Source: Dendrophyllia cribrosa | Taxonomy: Eukaryota > Cnidaria > Anthozoa > Scleractinia > Dendrophylliidae | DNA: 64,000 nucleotides | Reading direction: 5' to 3' | Assembly: GCA_024195265.1 (NCBI GenBank) | Contig: JAJLRJ010000011.1 | Coordinates: forward strand, 4,576,866 to 4,640,865 | Shown: piece by piece, positions 52,901 through 63,785 of the stretch | How positions within the stretch are numbered: position 1 is the stretch's first letter | Layout of the letters: every line of letters begins with the position of its first letter | Program-made: the position numbers and the translations under genes | The notes under the pieces: generated by a model | The model's input: the letters and a program-made list of their open reading frames with translations, nothing else | What the model was told of the DNA's origin: nothing | The model's database searches: none

Positions 52901-55900
52901 TATACACTGGTGAATAGGCCGTTTGCATAACGTCATAACATGACTTGCATAACAATAGTGCCAATAGAATCTCCCAAAACGCCATGTCATTGTGTGTCAC
53001 ATGACAGAATACGATTCTTGGATTATAGGCCACTTCGAAAAATACTAAAATACTCTTTTAAAAAGTGCAGGTTTGAGTGGTGCTTGATGCAAGCCTGATT
53101 TTTCCAATTTCTTTTGTTTTCAGCACGAACTGCACGTACCATGCTTCGACTTCTTGGCAATTTGTATACGGTGCACATCTGTATACGAACAAACAATGCT
53201 ACGTCCTAGCGTCCCTACTTGTACTCTGAATTCCATGGTGCAATTCTAACAAAGGAGACCTGAATAATAGGCCACTCCGAAAAATACCATAATAATCATT
53301 TATGTGCAGGCCCAGCCACACCGGGGTGTAATTATTCAAGTCTCCTTTGTTAGAATGCCACCATGGAATTCAGAGTGCATGTAGGAACGCTAGGATAGAC
53401 AAATTCGGCTAACGCATTGCTGTACCCAATTCAAACCTTTTGGGATTAGAACTCTTTGTTCGTCATATTTCCATATCAATGAAGCATTGACATGGAAATT
53501 ATATGGAAATATTGTGAACAAAGAATCTTATTCCCAGAAGGTTTGAATTGGGTACAACAATGCGTTAGCCGAATTTGTCTATGTAGCATTGTATGTTCGT
53601 ATACAAATGTGCACCGTATGCAAATTGCCAAGAAGTTGAAGCATGGCACGTGCAGTTCGTGCTAAGAACAAAAGAAATTGGACAAATCAGGCTCACATCA
53701 AGCACCACCCAAACCTGCACTTGAAAGAGTATTATGGTGTTTTTCATAGTTTCTGGAGTGGGGAATTACACCCCGGTGAGGCTAAGCCTGCATATAAAAG
53801 ATTATTATCGTATTTTTCGAAATGGCCAATTTTGGCAGCCTCGTCCAGAGGTTTTCACACCCGCCCGGCCATTTTGAAAACAGAGGCCTGGGGACGACAT
53901 TGAAAACATCTCGCCCCAAGGATTGTATCCAACAGTGCATAACACACCTGGGAAGCTCGATAATCTGATAATTCTCACAGAGAAGGCTGGGAACCACCGT
54001 CACATCAATCGCCATGGTGGCCTTGCGACACATGTTACTTCCGGCAGCTTTGGATGAGTACCGGAAGTGAATAGCACCTGTCAAACCCCATGGTGCCTCG
54101 GGGTCGTAGCTGAGATTATCACTGCTCTCAATGCCTTGTGGGATGTGAGGAGCCCCTGTTATTGTGACAGTGATGTCAGTGGAGTCACCCGGGAGAACTG
54201 GAAGCTTGGAAACAATTTCTTTGTCGTCAAAACTGAAGAGTTCATTAGCACCTGAGAAGAACACGGGTAAATTTAATTGTAATTTCAGTTGACAAGAAAA
54301 CTAGAACTTTTCTCTGCCTACAGTCTTACGATTTTTAATCACTTTTTGCTCATTCAATGGCATTTCAATTTACCGAATAAACTTTATTAATGCGAATGAT
54401 ACTTAACAGTCATGTGACTGACAAACATGTTCCCTATGTTTTAAGGTGGGGGGGGGACTGGAGAACCTGGCCATGAAACTTCGGAGAAGTGACGAAAACC
54501 AGTTTACTTATTTCTCATTTGGAATTCTCTGTATTGGTGGTTTGCACGGCGGCCATGTTGGGTGTCAGGAACAATCAAAATCGTTTGCATAAAAAATAGA
54601 GTTTTATTCCCAAAGGATTGCAATTTCCTTGTTCTGACCCCAACATGGCTTGCCATGAAAACCATCAATAAAGTTAGATGTTCAGCTACGCTACATAATG
54701 TAGATCAGTCCACCATGACCCCAAACAGAAGATATCAATGACCAGCCTTCCTCTTTAGTATATAAGTAGCTTATCACACGCACAAGTCCACGACCCATAG
54801 GCCCCTGTCACATGACATTACACTTGTTAAACAGCAGGGTGCTTTGGTTGAGTAGATGAGGACTTATTCACGTCAGTCAATTGACCTCTTTAGCTTAAAA
54901 GTATGTTTTGTTTTCCCAATGTAGGTCATGTGATGTCCTTTATCTTTTCATAAACTATGCATACATATGCAGGTGAAACTAAAAAAATTTAAAAGAAACA
55001 GTTCTCTAGGGTAACATCATATGACCTACATTGGGAAAACAAAACATACAGTGTACAAGCTAAAGAGGTCTATTAACGGATCTGATATCAGTGATTAGTG
55101 CATTATTAGGGTGGTAAAGGCAATTGAGCACTTACCCTCCCCATCCTTACTACTAATGTTGATGTTCAGTGAATCAACTGGTTGCTTGCCAATATTTTCC
55201 AGTGTAATAGTTCCTTTTATGCTGTTTTTGACAGGAAACAAAACATGGCATTTACACAATTGCGAAAAAATGAAATTCGGACTATTTACAACAAATTTTA
55301 ACTTTGATGTTTTTCCTCAAGCAATCACCTCTTCTTATACCTTAGCCACTCTCCAATCAACCTCCAGAGAAACTATTTTGTTTCATGTACATGTATTGCT
55401 TTTGGCTTCCCCCTTTCCCTTCGGCTTTGCATGGGTTCTCAGTGGTCCTCATTCCAACATAACTCTGGGGCTTTCTGCTAAAAACTGCATATTTTGGCAA
55501 GATGCCTTTGGCCCAATTTTGATCCTCGCAGTGTTCTATCAACTTAAGCAGTTGAAAAGCAACCTGAAAAATTCAGGCTTGAACGGGATTCGAACCCATG
55601 ACCTTGTGATACCGGTACAATGCTGTATCCATTGACCTACCAAGCCATATGGATAGATAGTAAATTGTGAGTTCATGATATACCCAATGATAGTGAAATA
55701 CATGAGTATGAATAATTTTATATGAAAATTGTATAATATGTGAACTTCACAAAAGAGGTGAAACTGAACCGATGCTCATCAAGTCATAATTCCAACTTCA
55801 CTCACCTCTGACCAGCATAAAGTGTGACAGCAGTAACCAGGGGCCCAGAATGAGGGGTGTCAGGATCAGGAGGCTGGGAGCGGACCTTGGGCAGCGCAGT

Positions 55901-58900
55901 GGATACCTGCAACAAGGGCATGGAAGGAACTACATCCACTGTTACTGGAAAGTCTTCTTTGATTTCCAAGTTTTCTCTTGTCAACTTACAGGTACTTTCT
56001 ATTCCAAACACAGTCACGGTATAACCTACAAGAGAAAAGAGAAAGGCTCTAAAAGCTGTGTTCACACTTGCACTGAAACATGTTCACACAGGCGCCGGAA
56101 CATTTTTGCCAGTATGTTGATGTGCTGTTTCATCCTGAAGGGTTTGGATACCCGGTCTTAATTTGCATAGATTTTTTGCGATATTATTCCTTCATTTTCA
56201 TTTGATCAGTTTGAGAGGCTATATCAAACACTTGAAAGAGTGTTTCATCAGGTATCCAAACAACTTGAAGTGGGTTAAAATAAAACTTGGCTGCACCTAG
56301 TTTTTCAACCCACTTCTCGGTGTTTGAAAATCCTGATGAAATGCTCTTCATATTTATTATGCTCATAATAAATATGTTTGATCATGATTCACACAATGCA
56401 GCACGTTACATGAACAATTCTCACAGTAAAACATGTGTCATTTGTGATAACTAAAGATGAAACATGTTTTGGCCTCAGGGAGTGAACAAAGTTAAACCCC
56501 CAATTCATTAGGGCCATACCACCTGGTGGTATGAACTAAAAAAAAGGCAATTCTTTAAGCCTCTTCATATGTGTGCAGTGCTTTACTAAAATTCAGTAGT
56601 TTTAACCCTGTCACTCCCAGAGTCAATTATGGAGACATGCAGTGTAGTTCTAACTTTTGAGTCTACTGACAAAATCCTATGGTGTGACCATTCAAAAGAA
56701 ACCTCTTCCGCAGTACTTTTGCATGGTAGCATTTTCTTTTTCAATATTTTAAAAAATGGAATTTGGGATTTTTCATCAGATTATTTTTATGTTTGGGAGT
56801 TAAAGGGTTATTATAAGTAGACTTCTGTATAAACACTTACCAGTTATTCTCAGGGGTCCTGCAGACTGTGGAATTCCTAGTAGAATGACTGTGTGTGGGC
56901 CAGCCTTGGCTGGAAGTGACAGACATGTTGGGTAGGGTTCAAATTCACCACCTTCTACACACAGAACCTGCACAAAAAAAGAAAACAATTCAGATAATGG
57001 CACTTTAAGTATTATTTAAAAAATTAATGCCAAAAACAATTCTTTTTGGATAATTTTCAAACCAAAGATAAATTTGAACCACAACATACATGTATATGCA
57101 TTACTGTATCACTGTTGAGGATGACTTCTTACCATCTTTGAGACTTTAAGTTCAAAAGGCATAGGGTTGTAGACATCAAGAGAAACTTGTCCAATGTCGC
57201 CACATACCCACGGTACATCTGTGAATGGAGGATTGGAGAAAACTTCATTATTAACCCTGGACACAACCCACACAACTCACATGCGCTGATAGTTTTTGAA
57301 GCACTGTAAGTATATTATTTTGTAACTTCATGATTTGTATACTGCAATCACAGCATTTTGTTTGGTTTCTCTTACTTTTGACTTTCTTCACCTCCTTTGC
57401 ATTCCGTCTCAGTGATGAAAATATAAAGGGTCCTGAAGATGACGCATCTGAACTGACTTGTGTCTTCTTTCCAACAGGCTTCAGATGAGGAGCCAAGGGA
57501 TGTACCTTGAAGGATCTGTGAAAAGAAGGACACTATTATCAAAAGTGCCAGTCACACAATATACATAAAACATAATACAAATGTATGTTGCTCACAAGTT
57601 AAAAGCCTGAGGAGGGGGAAGGAGGCAGTCAACAGAAGCTTACAATGTACGTAGGTACACGATAAAAAGAAAGAAATCCTAATACAGTTTACTTTCATGA
57701 CATGACTGAACTTAACTTCTCTTATAATGCTTTTGACATTACTGATCTCAGTAGTACACTGGATGTGTCAGTGTGTCAAATTCAAACCTTGTTTTATGAC
57801 CTAGCTCACCACAAGTCTTTAAGTCGCTTAGTGTGTTAGAGCATTCAAACCATTTCCAGAGGTGGTTGTTTCATAAACTCGTTAATGTCAAGAAGCAGTT
57901 GCCGAGGGAGACTTGACTGCGAGAAAGGTAAACAAATCTTACCTGACTACAGGCATTCTAGTGAGCGATAAGGTAACCAAGTCCAGCATCTCTGCTCTGT
58001 TGTTCTCTTTCTCCTTGGGTGAGCCTGCACACTGTTTTGTGGAATTCTCCAACAATACTGACAGCTCTTTCTTCTCGTCATCACTCAGATGGTCATGCAT
58101 TGTGTGTAGAAGAAAAGTCACATGCCTGAAGAAAGAAATATGATATTATTACACAAATTAATGGTTATGCATGCATGCACATGCTTCATTGAGTTGTAAC
58201 GCATGCAGCCTACAGTGCACGTCACCAGTTTGCATACATGTGCGCAAATAATTGGCCGGGACATTTTATAAAGGCACTTGGGAATTAAAAAAAAAACACT
58301 TGAAAAGTGTGAAAAGTGAACATTCCTGTGCATTCTATACAGCTAAACAATGCACTTAGTAGTAACGTTTACTAATTGCTTTATTACATGTTAATTTATT
58401 TGATCCACAATGTACACTGTACCTCTGTGTACATGTAAATAAAAAAAGCCCTGTACCTCACTGCCAGGGAAGGGTCTCCTAATCGGCGGGCAGTGTAAAT
58501 AAGCTCATTTAGAAGTCTTGTTTGAAGAGCTGGCCAACCACTTGGGTGATCTAAAACAACAAATTACTTCAATCATGCTGCAAACAATCAAACACAGGGC
58601 ATTTATTTTTGCCAAGGGGGACTTGGGCGTGGTTATTATTACATGTAATGTGGTGCATGATATGGGACTCTACTGTATTAAATCAACATTATGTATTCAC
58701 ATAATCTATAAAGAAAATACTCCTGAAGTTGTCGGTCAACCTGAGACAGTCCCAAGGGCATAATGTACTGCCCATACATCTGTACCCCTTCTTCCTGCCC
58801 TGCCCATGCCCCTTCCTCAAGGGGAGAGGCCCAAGGAGGGTTTTGGCAGGGCAGGATCACCTTGGGACTCTCCCCTTGAGGGAGGGGTATCGATGGGGCA

Positions 58901-61900
58901 TGACCCCCTTGGGGCTCTCTCTTGAAGGAGAGGTATTGACAGGGCAAGACTCCTTGGGATTCTTGCCTTGAGGGAGGGGTATGGGCAGGGCATGACCCCC
59001 TCAAAAGGAGAGGCGAAAGTGGGTCATGCCCTGCCCATACCCTTTCCCCAGCCTGATGGGCCAAAAGAATCAATTCTGAACATTTCGTACCCCCTCCCCT
59101 TTATTGGGATCCTCAAAGTACTTTAAGCCACTTTATAAATAATTAACAACTGGCCGATTAAAGCAAAATGTAAGTAGTCATTGACTTCATCAGCATTGAG
59201 TTACTTACAAGCAATTGGTTTTGTTTTTCACAACAAGAAAGGATTTGTCAAGCAAGTACATGAATATTCACTATTCTATGGCCATAATACAACATACCGT
59301 TTGAAACATCTTTTTGATCAAGATGAATCCTGTACCCTTCAAGGGCACTCATAAGAAATTTGTAGGACTGTAAAATATAAGTTAAATAACAAAATTTAGT
59401 TCATTTTAAATTGATTAAAATGAATTCTCAAAATCAATAATAATTCATAAGGAAAATACAAAAGAAATTAAAATTTAATGAAGGTTTATAAATCCTATAG
59501 AGTGTTTGTACATGACATCATAAAAATTTTAAACTCTAACGTATACATCCTACAAAGCTGCTTCTAATATGGTATGCGGATACCAGTGTTATAATCTTTC
59601 GCAAAAAGTTTCGGGTTTTAACGATGTTTTGCTTTCCGATTTATAAAGGTTTTAAATTGTCACTCTATTTTAAATAAACCGTGAAAATAAGCAAAATTGA
59701 AAGAGTTGAAAGTTATTTTTGAATTACAGATGTTTATAAGCTGATTTAATGACACTCATAGTGAATACAATATTTTGTATGACAATTTTGGTGTAATTAA
59801 GAATTTAAATTATTGGCTGCCATGTTGGTGTCCATGGCCGCTCCATACATTTCTTACTAACGTCTACATTGTAATACTCATTCGCCTATAACTCTTGAAT
59901 GAAATACTCTTGCGCTTCAAAATTTGGCCCACGTGTGTAGTTTTAAACTCTCTACAATTCCATAAACATTTTAGAATTGAAAACTGTTGTTTAATGCTTC
60001 TGAATTTTGATGTGACATTAGTGAAAACTAAAATAATAAGCTTCATTGCTGTTGTTCTTTTATAAGCAATATAAAATATTAATTTTTGCAGCAGAATTGT
60101 AGGGATATTTACAATGGCTCGTGGCTCACCGTTGTAGGGATATTTACAATGGCTCGTGGCTCACCATTGTAAATATCCCTACAGTTCTGTTGCCCATACA
60201 TGTAGTTCATCTGTAACATAAATCACACAGAATCAACAAAGTCTTACCAAAAGCCACAGAGGGTTGGGTAACTGCTGTGACGCACACTGCATTGCAGCAA
60301 CTCTGGTGAAAAATCCTGCCTTTCGTCTGAATCCCAGCTCATCATATAACACTGCTGCTGTGCTGTAACGCTGGATCTGTAATGATATCATTAACGAAAA
60401 TATCACTTTCAAATGACAAAAGTACACAAAAATAATTGCTGGTTAGCCCTAGGGAGGGCTTGCCAGCCTCTGCATGTGTTGGTTGGCCTGTGGACAATGT
60501 ACAATGTAATGTAATGGTTATTTGGGTACGATTGTATAAAGACATGTTTATTCTACACATGCACCTACAGCTAGATTATGCAACGTCACATTTATCCAGC
60601 AGACTTAACTGTCTTGTGATTTTGCAACTTTTTTTGTTGATTTTGTTGGAGACACCTGTAAGGAAATTGTACGATTGTATGTTTTAATTCTGTTGAAGGT
60701 TGAATACACTGTTGAATGCTGTTATGTGTTTCAGTGGACACATTTTCAACCAAAATTTCTGGAATTTTTCCTTAATTGTTAGCAACCCTGGAAAAGCAAG
60801 CTTACATTGTAGAAGGCAGCATTGTACTTTTAGTTTGCAGTGCATGCATTTGGTATATACAGCGTATGTTGTGGGTCAAAATTTGCCTTGGTTCAAAATT
60901 TTCATTTCCTTTGTTTTTGGGTATGAAAATGCATGATAATGTATGATAATGAGTTATAAACAAAGGAAAGAAAATTTTGAACCAAGGCAAATTTTGACCC
61001 ACAACATACATATACAACATACAACATATCCTTCGCATTCACAACGCGAAAAAAGATTGAAGTTGACTCTAAATACCCCTTAACTTGAAAAAATATTTTT
61101 TGTGTGCGAATACGTGAAACGAAATGGTGGCGGTTTCTTTAATGTGTGAAATGATCGGAGTGTGAAATCTCGCCTATTAAAGTTGATTAACTTAAACAAA
61201 AGAAACGGAAGCCTATTCAAACTTTACCGCGGCTCAATGTTTACCGTGGCACTGATTGCCGCGGCAAACCTAGGTAAAACCGGGTTAAAATTTCGGCACG
61301 CCGCGTCATTACCGAGGCGATATCGCGGCGTCGATCTGCGGTTTCGCCGAGGCAAAACCGAGGAAAATGGGTCAATAGTTTCGGGCGGTACTGTATATAG
61401 CAAGTGATTTGGCACCAATTTCACTTCGCCAGCAATCACTTTCATTATGAAATTCTTAGTAATAAGAAAATGTCCTTGTGCACATCTCCTAAAAGGAAGA
61501 ATTGGCTCAGTTGTTTAAAAGACAGGGAGTGTTTAATATTTGGGACACTTTAGTACGGTTAAATGTTATACAGTGGAATCACAATTTTTTGAATACTCGA
61601 TTTTTCAAAACTCCCGATTATTCGAACCAAAACTTGTTTCCCTTGGATTTGATTTCAGTCTATACCACCTGCCATTTTTCAAACTCCCGATTTTTCGAAC
61701 CAATTTCCGTTTCCCTTGGAGGTTTGAAAAATTGGGATTCCACTGTAATTGCATTTTTCGCAGTTCAACAATGGTTACCTTTTCTTGTTCTGTTAATGAG
61801 ATATTCACTGACAAAGAATTCTGTAAAGCTGTGCTTGCGTCAATACGTCTCTGTATTAAAAAACAAACAAACAATAAAATTGGGAGGTACAAATATGTAA

Positions 61901-62322
61901 ATATATAGGAAATAAAAGAAGAGTGCATTAATAATAGTAATACTAAAAAGGCAAAAAAGTTAGAGAGACAAATAAAATACCAAGAAAAAAATTACTTTCT
62001 GTTACTTTTGGATAAGTTTTGCCAAATTGAAGACCAGAAGTTCAGAAAATGGTTGCCACTTTCATACAACAAAACACTTTATTTTTCTTTTTTTCAAAAC
62101 TAGGATTTGATGTTCAATGAATTAGGAAGCTGTTCATCTTAGAACTCTATATATTTATAACACATTCCAAACCATTCAGACTGCTGCTTTTCTTTGTGGA
62201 CTGTTTTGCCCATAAATGCATGTACGATAATTAGTTTAACAGTTATTTTGTACCTGGAAAATGATTAAAAGTCTAGTAAACTTGAGATTAGCTTCAGTCT
62301 CAATAACAGCAGCTCCTTTGAC
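43929..62322 (-). CDS. TRAPPC9: TRAPPC9 (TRAPP II complex subunit, Trs120 homologue), C-terminal part, 19 exons
   Basis: Exons 5' to 3': 62254-62322, 61779-61850, 60248-60376, 59298-59367, 58457-58550, 57943-58125, 57376-57515, 57133-57218, 56841-56967, 55806-56025, 55136-55221, 53948-54251, 51939-52039, 51489-51543, 50966-51023, 49745-49839, 49014-49088, 48441-48545, 44872-44996, 43929-44177. That is 20 intervals; 51489-51543 is short and the least certain. Phases agree at every join except 49745-49839 to 49014-49088. Diagnostic segments are RKAGFFTRVAAMQC, FLLHTMHDHLSDDEKKE, GDIGQVSLDVYNPMPFELKV, LSLPAKAGPH...GIPQSAG and VTVDVVPSMPLLQVSTALP, all in the order of human TRAPPC9. The protein is a scaffold of TRAPP II, acting in Golgi vesicle trafficking and Rab activation. 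The N-terminal half lies beyond the right edge. Confidence 0.9.
44400..44767. repeat. Dispersed family R1, copy 2, with ~88-bp tandem units
   Basis: Three near-identical units of about 88 bases (ttctaacttttgagtctgttg...gcagtacttttgcatggtaccattt), ending ttgggagttaaagggttaa. It lies in a TRAPPC9 intron. Confidence 0.85.
45115..45224. mobile_element. Short MITE with GGTTGTTCAAA ends
   Basis: ggttgttcaaagggtgg... and ...ccaccttttgaacaacc are inverted repeats. The core holds gatagtgatttatccgggggatggcgctatcc, the same sequence that is amplified in 45302-46752. Confidence 0.8.
45302..46752. repeat. MITE expanded into a 91-bp satellite array
   Basis: It is bounded by ggttgttcaaaagatgg and ccacgttttaaacaact, the termini of the MITE at 45115-45224. 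Inside, a 91-bp unit (gctatccaccggatagtgat...aacgttaacaaaacccattac) repeats about ten times from about 45863 to 46740, plus degenerate copies at 45302-45471. Each unit is itself built of inverted repeats. Later units share ctatctagtgg in place of ctatccagtgg. Confidence 0.9.
45476..45858. mobile_element. TTAA-flanked MITE inserted into the satellite
   Basis: TTAA-AGGGGCATTGTCAC ... GTGACAGTGTCCCT-TTAA. The target is the TTAA of a satellite unit (aacgTTAAcaaaac), and the unit is cleanly restored when the insert is removed. Confidence 0.88.
47704..48161. mobile_element. TTAA-flanked MITE with long inverted arms
   Basis: TTAA at 47700-47703 and 48162-48165; ends agtgcacttaaacccc / gtttaggtgcact. 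Long arms match (aactcaatgtacgttgaaaagtcgaa..., gagttatagagatttgaatttac...). It lies in a TRAPPC9 intron. Confidence 0.85.
49225..49395. repeat. Dispersed family R1, copy 3
   Basis: A single internal unit (aagaggtttcatttgaacggtcacaccgtagg), ending ctctgggagtgaacttgggttaac. Confidence 0.7.
50211..50347. mobile_element. MITE family M2, copy 1
   Basis: attggtggtttacgcggcggccatgttgg... and ...ccaacatggccgctgtgaaaatcatcaat are inverted repeats. The same family as 54534-54668. Confidence 0.8.
50525..50915. repeat. Dispersed family R1, copy 4
   Basis: Three ~88-bp units of tgttgacgaaatcctatggtgtgaccattcaaatg, beginning ttaacccgttcactttt and ending near gtgagttacagggtt. It ends close to the TRAPPC9 exon at 50966. 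Confidence 0.8.
52614..52758. mobile_element. TA-flanked palindromic MITE
   Basis: taggtggttt... and ...aaaccaccta, with inner complementary blocks (gctggtggacgaac / gtccaccagcatgg). It lies in a TRAPPC9 intron. Confidence 0.8.
53028..53827. mobile_element. 800-bp foldback element
   Basis: The ends ggccacttcgaaaaata and tatttttcgaaatggcc are inverted. The long arms include gcacgaactgcacgtaccatgc / gcatggcacgtgcagttcgtgc, plus inner pairs (gaattccatggtg, gcgttagccgaatttgtc). The element is about 120 bases from the TRAPPC9 exon at 53948. Confidence 0.85.
54534..54668. mobile_element. MITE family M2, copy 2 (TA-flanked)
   Basis: TA-ttggtggtttgcacggcggcc...catggcttgccatgaaaaccatcaa-TA. It is about 80% similar to 50211-50347 by eye, including the central gttttattccc. 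Confidence 0.82.
54883..55070. mobile_element. Palindromic MITE
   Basis: gacctctttagct...tatgttttgttttcccaatgtaggtcat pairs with atgacctacattgggaaaacaaaacata...agctaaagaggtc. Confidence 0.82.
55576..55646 (-). repeat. tRNA-derived SINE head (tRNA-like)
   Basis: On minus it begins ggcttggtaggtcaatgg (A-box-like) and holds the T-arm/B-box gggttcgaatccc, closing with tcaagcc that pairs with the 5' end over six bases. The anticodon arm does not fold cleanly, so I call a SINE or tRNA relic rather than a working tRNA. Confidence 0.6.
56174..56345. repeat. Dispersed repeat pair, copy A
   Basis: It shares gatcagtttgagaggctat, aaagagtgtttcatcaggtatccaaacaact, aaaacttggctgca and tgtttgaaaatcc with 63652-63785. 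An inner inverted pair (tttcatcaggtatcc / cctgatgaaatg) is visible. Confidence 0.75.
56606..56807. repeat. Dispersed family R1, copy 5
   Basis: TTAA-CCCTGTCACTCCCAGAG ... TTTGGGAGTTAAAGGG-TTAT with a single internal unit. It ends 34 bases from the TRAPPC9 exon at 56841. Confidence 0.8.
58740..59060. repeat. G/C-skewed minisatellite
   Basis: Four or more degenerate units of about 60 bases around ccttgagggaggggtat.g..agggcatgaccccctt. Open frames on both strands here are low-complexity artefacts. Confidence 0.75.
59505..60040. repeat. Dispersed repeat, copy B
   Basis: Partner of 38870-39560 without the nested palindrome. It lies in a TRAPPC9 intron. Confidence 0.78.
60105..60187. repeat. Short duplicated hairpin
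   Basis: tagggatatttacaatggctcgtggctcacc occurs twice in tandem and is followed by its inverse attgtaaatatcccta. Confidence 0.8.
60866..61010. mobile_element. Palindromic MITE
   Basis: tatgttgtgggtcaaaatttgccttggttcaaaatttt pairs with aaaattttgaaccaaggcaaattttgacccacaacata over about 45 bases; the loop contains gataatg repeats. Confidence 0.85.
61571..61745. mobile_element. pogo/Tigger-type MITE (TA-flanked)
   Basis: TA-CAGTGGAATC...GATTCCACTG-TA. The CAGTGGAA-type TIR and TA duplication are typical of the pogo branch of Tc1/mariner. Internal copies of aaactcccgatt.ttcgaacca are present. It lies 34 bases from the TRAPPC9 exon at 61779. Confidence 0.88.
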
Positions 62323-62353
62323 CTGTATAAAAAAAAATAGTAAAATGATTTAA

Positions 62354-62768
62354 AGGGATAGTTTCACGGTTTGGCGCATGTGCTTTATTTGTTTTCTTGC
62401 CAATTTTATAGGTTAAAAAACCAGTCACATTTACTTCAATAATTACATACTATAATTAGTCCAAACAAAGCCAAGGATGACCAAAATTCACAGAAAATTT
62501 CAGCAGATTACACCGACAAAGTCAACATTGAATAAAACCTTCGACCAGTAGGGTTTATTTTACGCTCTAATGGCTTTCATGGCGCACATGGGTACATGTA
62601 CATGTACATGTATGTATAATCATCCATTCAATCATCTTACTGACTACAACATATTTACAGGAAAATTTCCTGCCAGAGTTATCTACTCGCTTCTGATTGG
62701 TCTAAACAATGAAATTAAATGGGATTACTTCATAGCTTGCATATGCGCTGAACCATGAAACCCTCCCT
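62354..62768. mobile_element. TTAA-flanked MITE
   Basis: TTAA-AGGGATAGTTTCACGG ... CCATGAAACCCTCCCT-TTAA, with imperfect TIRs of about 16 bases. Confidence 0.82.
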
Positions 62769-63031
62769 TTAACACCAAAACCCTTTCAATGCAGTTTATT
62801 CTCCCTTCTCAAACTCATATTAACCTTTTAAGCCCCAATAGTGATCAACATCAAATTTCTCCTTGTAATATCAATGCTAAATCATTCAGAGATGTCATGA
62901 GAATTAAGGAGATGATCACCCAAGATGAATGCTTTTGATAGTTTAACAATTTCTCCTCACTATTTCTATAAGAAATGTATAGGGACAAGAAAGGAGAATT
63001 TGTACTTTGATACTGGGGATTAAAGGGTTAA

Positions 63032-63312
63032 AGGGGCTATGTCGCGAGGTTTCGCCTAATTTTAGTAACTTTAATTTACACTTTTATCTGTCAAAATTCT
63101 TTTGTTCGCTGATACGAAACAGGATGAAAAATAACCGGGCCAAAAATCAAGACAAATAGATTATTCACATTACATGTGAAAAATCTGAGACCATTTGGTG
63201 AACACAGCACAGCAGGATTGAATGGATTCGACGATGATGGCATAAACTTGAAAAACAGCCACCGGACGTTTTTCGAGATTGTAGTTTGCGTGACACCTCA
63301 TGACATAGCCCT
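63032..63312. mobile_element. TTAA-flanked MITE
   Basis: TTAA-AGGGGCTATGTCGCGAGG ... CCTCATGACATAGCCCT-TTAA. The first bases (AGGGGC) resemble those of 45476-45858, so they may be related families. Confidence 0.85.
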
Positions 63313-63651
63313 TTAAAATTCATCAAGTTTGAACAAAGAAAATCATTTAGTGTGAGTACAGTGGTTTGGAAACCCAATCTTAATTAGCACAGATGTTCCT
63401 TTGTTTCCTCAGCTAGAAAGTATTAGTGCATTTGCCGCAGTTTCGCCTAGGTCAAACCGCAGTTGTGGGCTGACGTCCGACCACACTAAAACCCCGGTTT
63501 CACCTCGGTATTTTATGGTAAAAAAACCCGCGGAAAGAATAGGACGCGGTCGTGTTTGAATAGAGTGTTGTTTCCTTTGTTTTGAAGTTCATTAACAACA
63601 ATGGGTGAGTCGTGATGCTCCGATGTACATGTTTTAACACGTATATCAAAT

Positions 63652-63785
63652 GATCAGTTTGAGAAGCTACATCAAACACTCGAAAGAGTGTTTCATCAGG
63701 TATCCAAACAACTCGACGTTGGTTACCGGTAAAAAACTTGGCTGCAACTTATCTTTTCCACCCTCTTCTTGATGTTTGAAAATCC
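63652..63785. repeat. Dispersed repeat pair, copy B
   Basis: Partner of 56174-56345 (tgatcagtttgagaagctacatcaaacactcgaaagagtgtttcatc...). Confidence 0.75.

Noticed and set aside
55576..55646. Functional tRNA gene
   Set aside because: The anticodon arm does not fold well; T-arm and acceptor similarity fit a tRNA-derived SINE.
58678..59073. Proline/glycine-rich protein on either strand
   Set aside because: The region is a G/C-skewed minisatellite inside a TRAPPC9 intron; open frames follow from composition.
61213..63562. A 2.3-kb transposon with CTATTCAAAC ends
   Set aside because: The short inverted match encloses two TRAPPC9 exons and several separate MITEs; it is probably coincidental or two different repeats.
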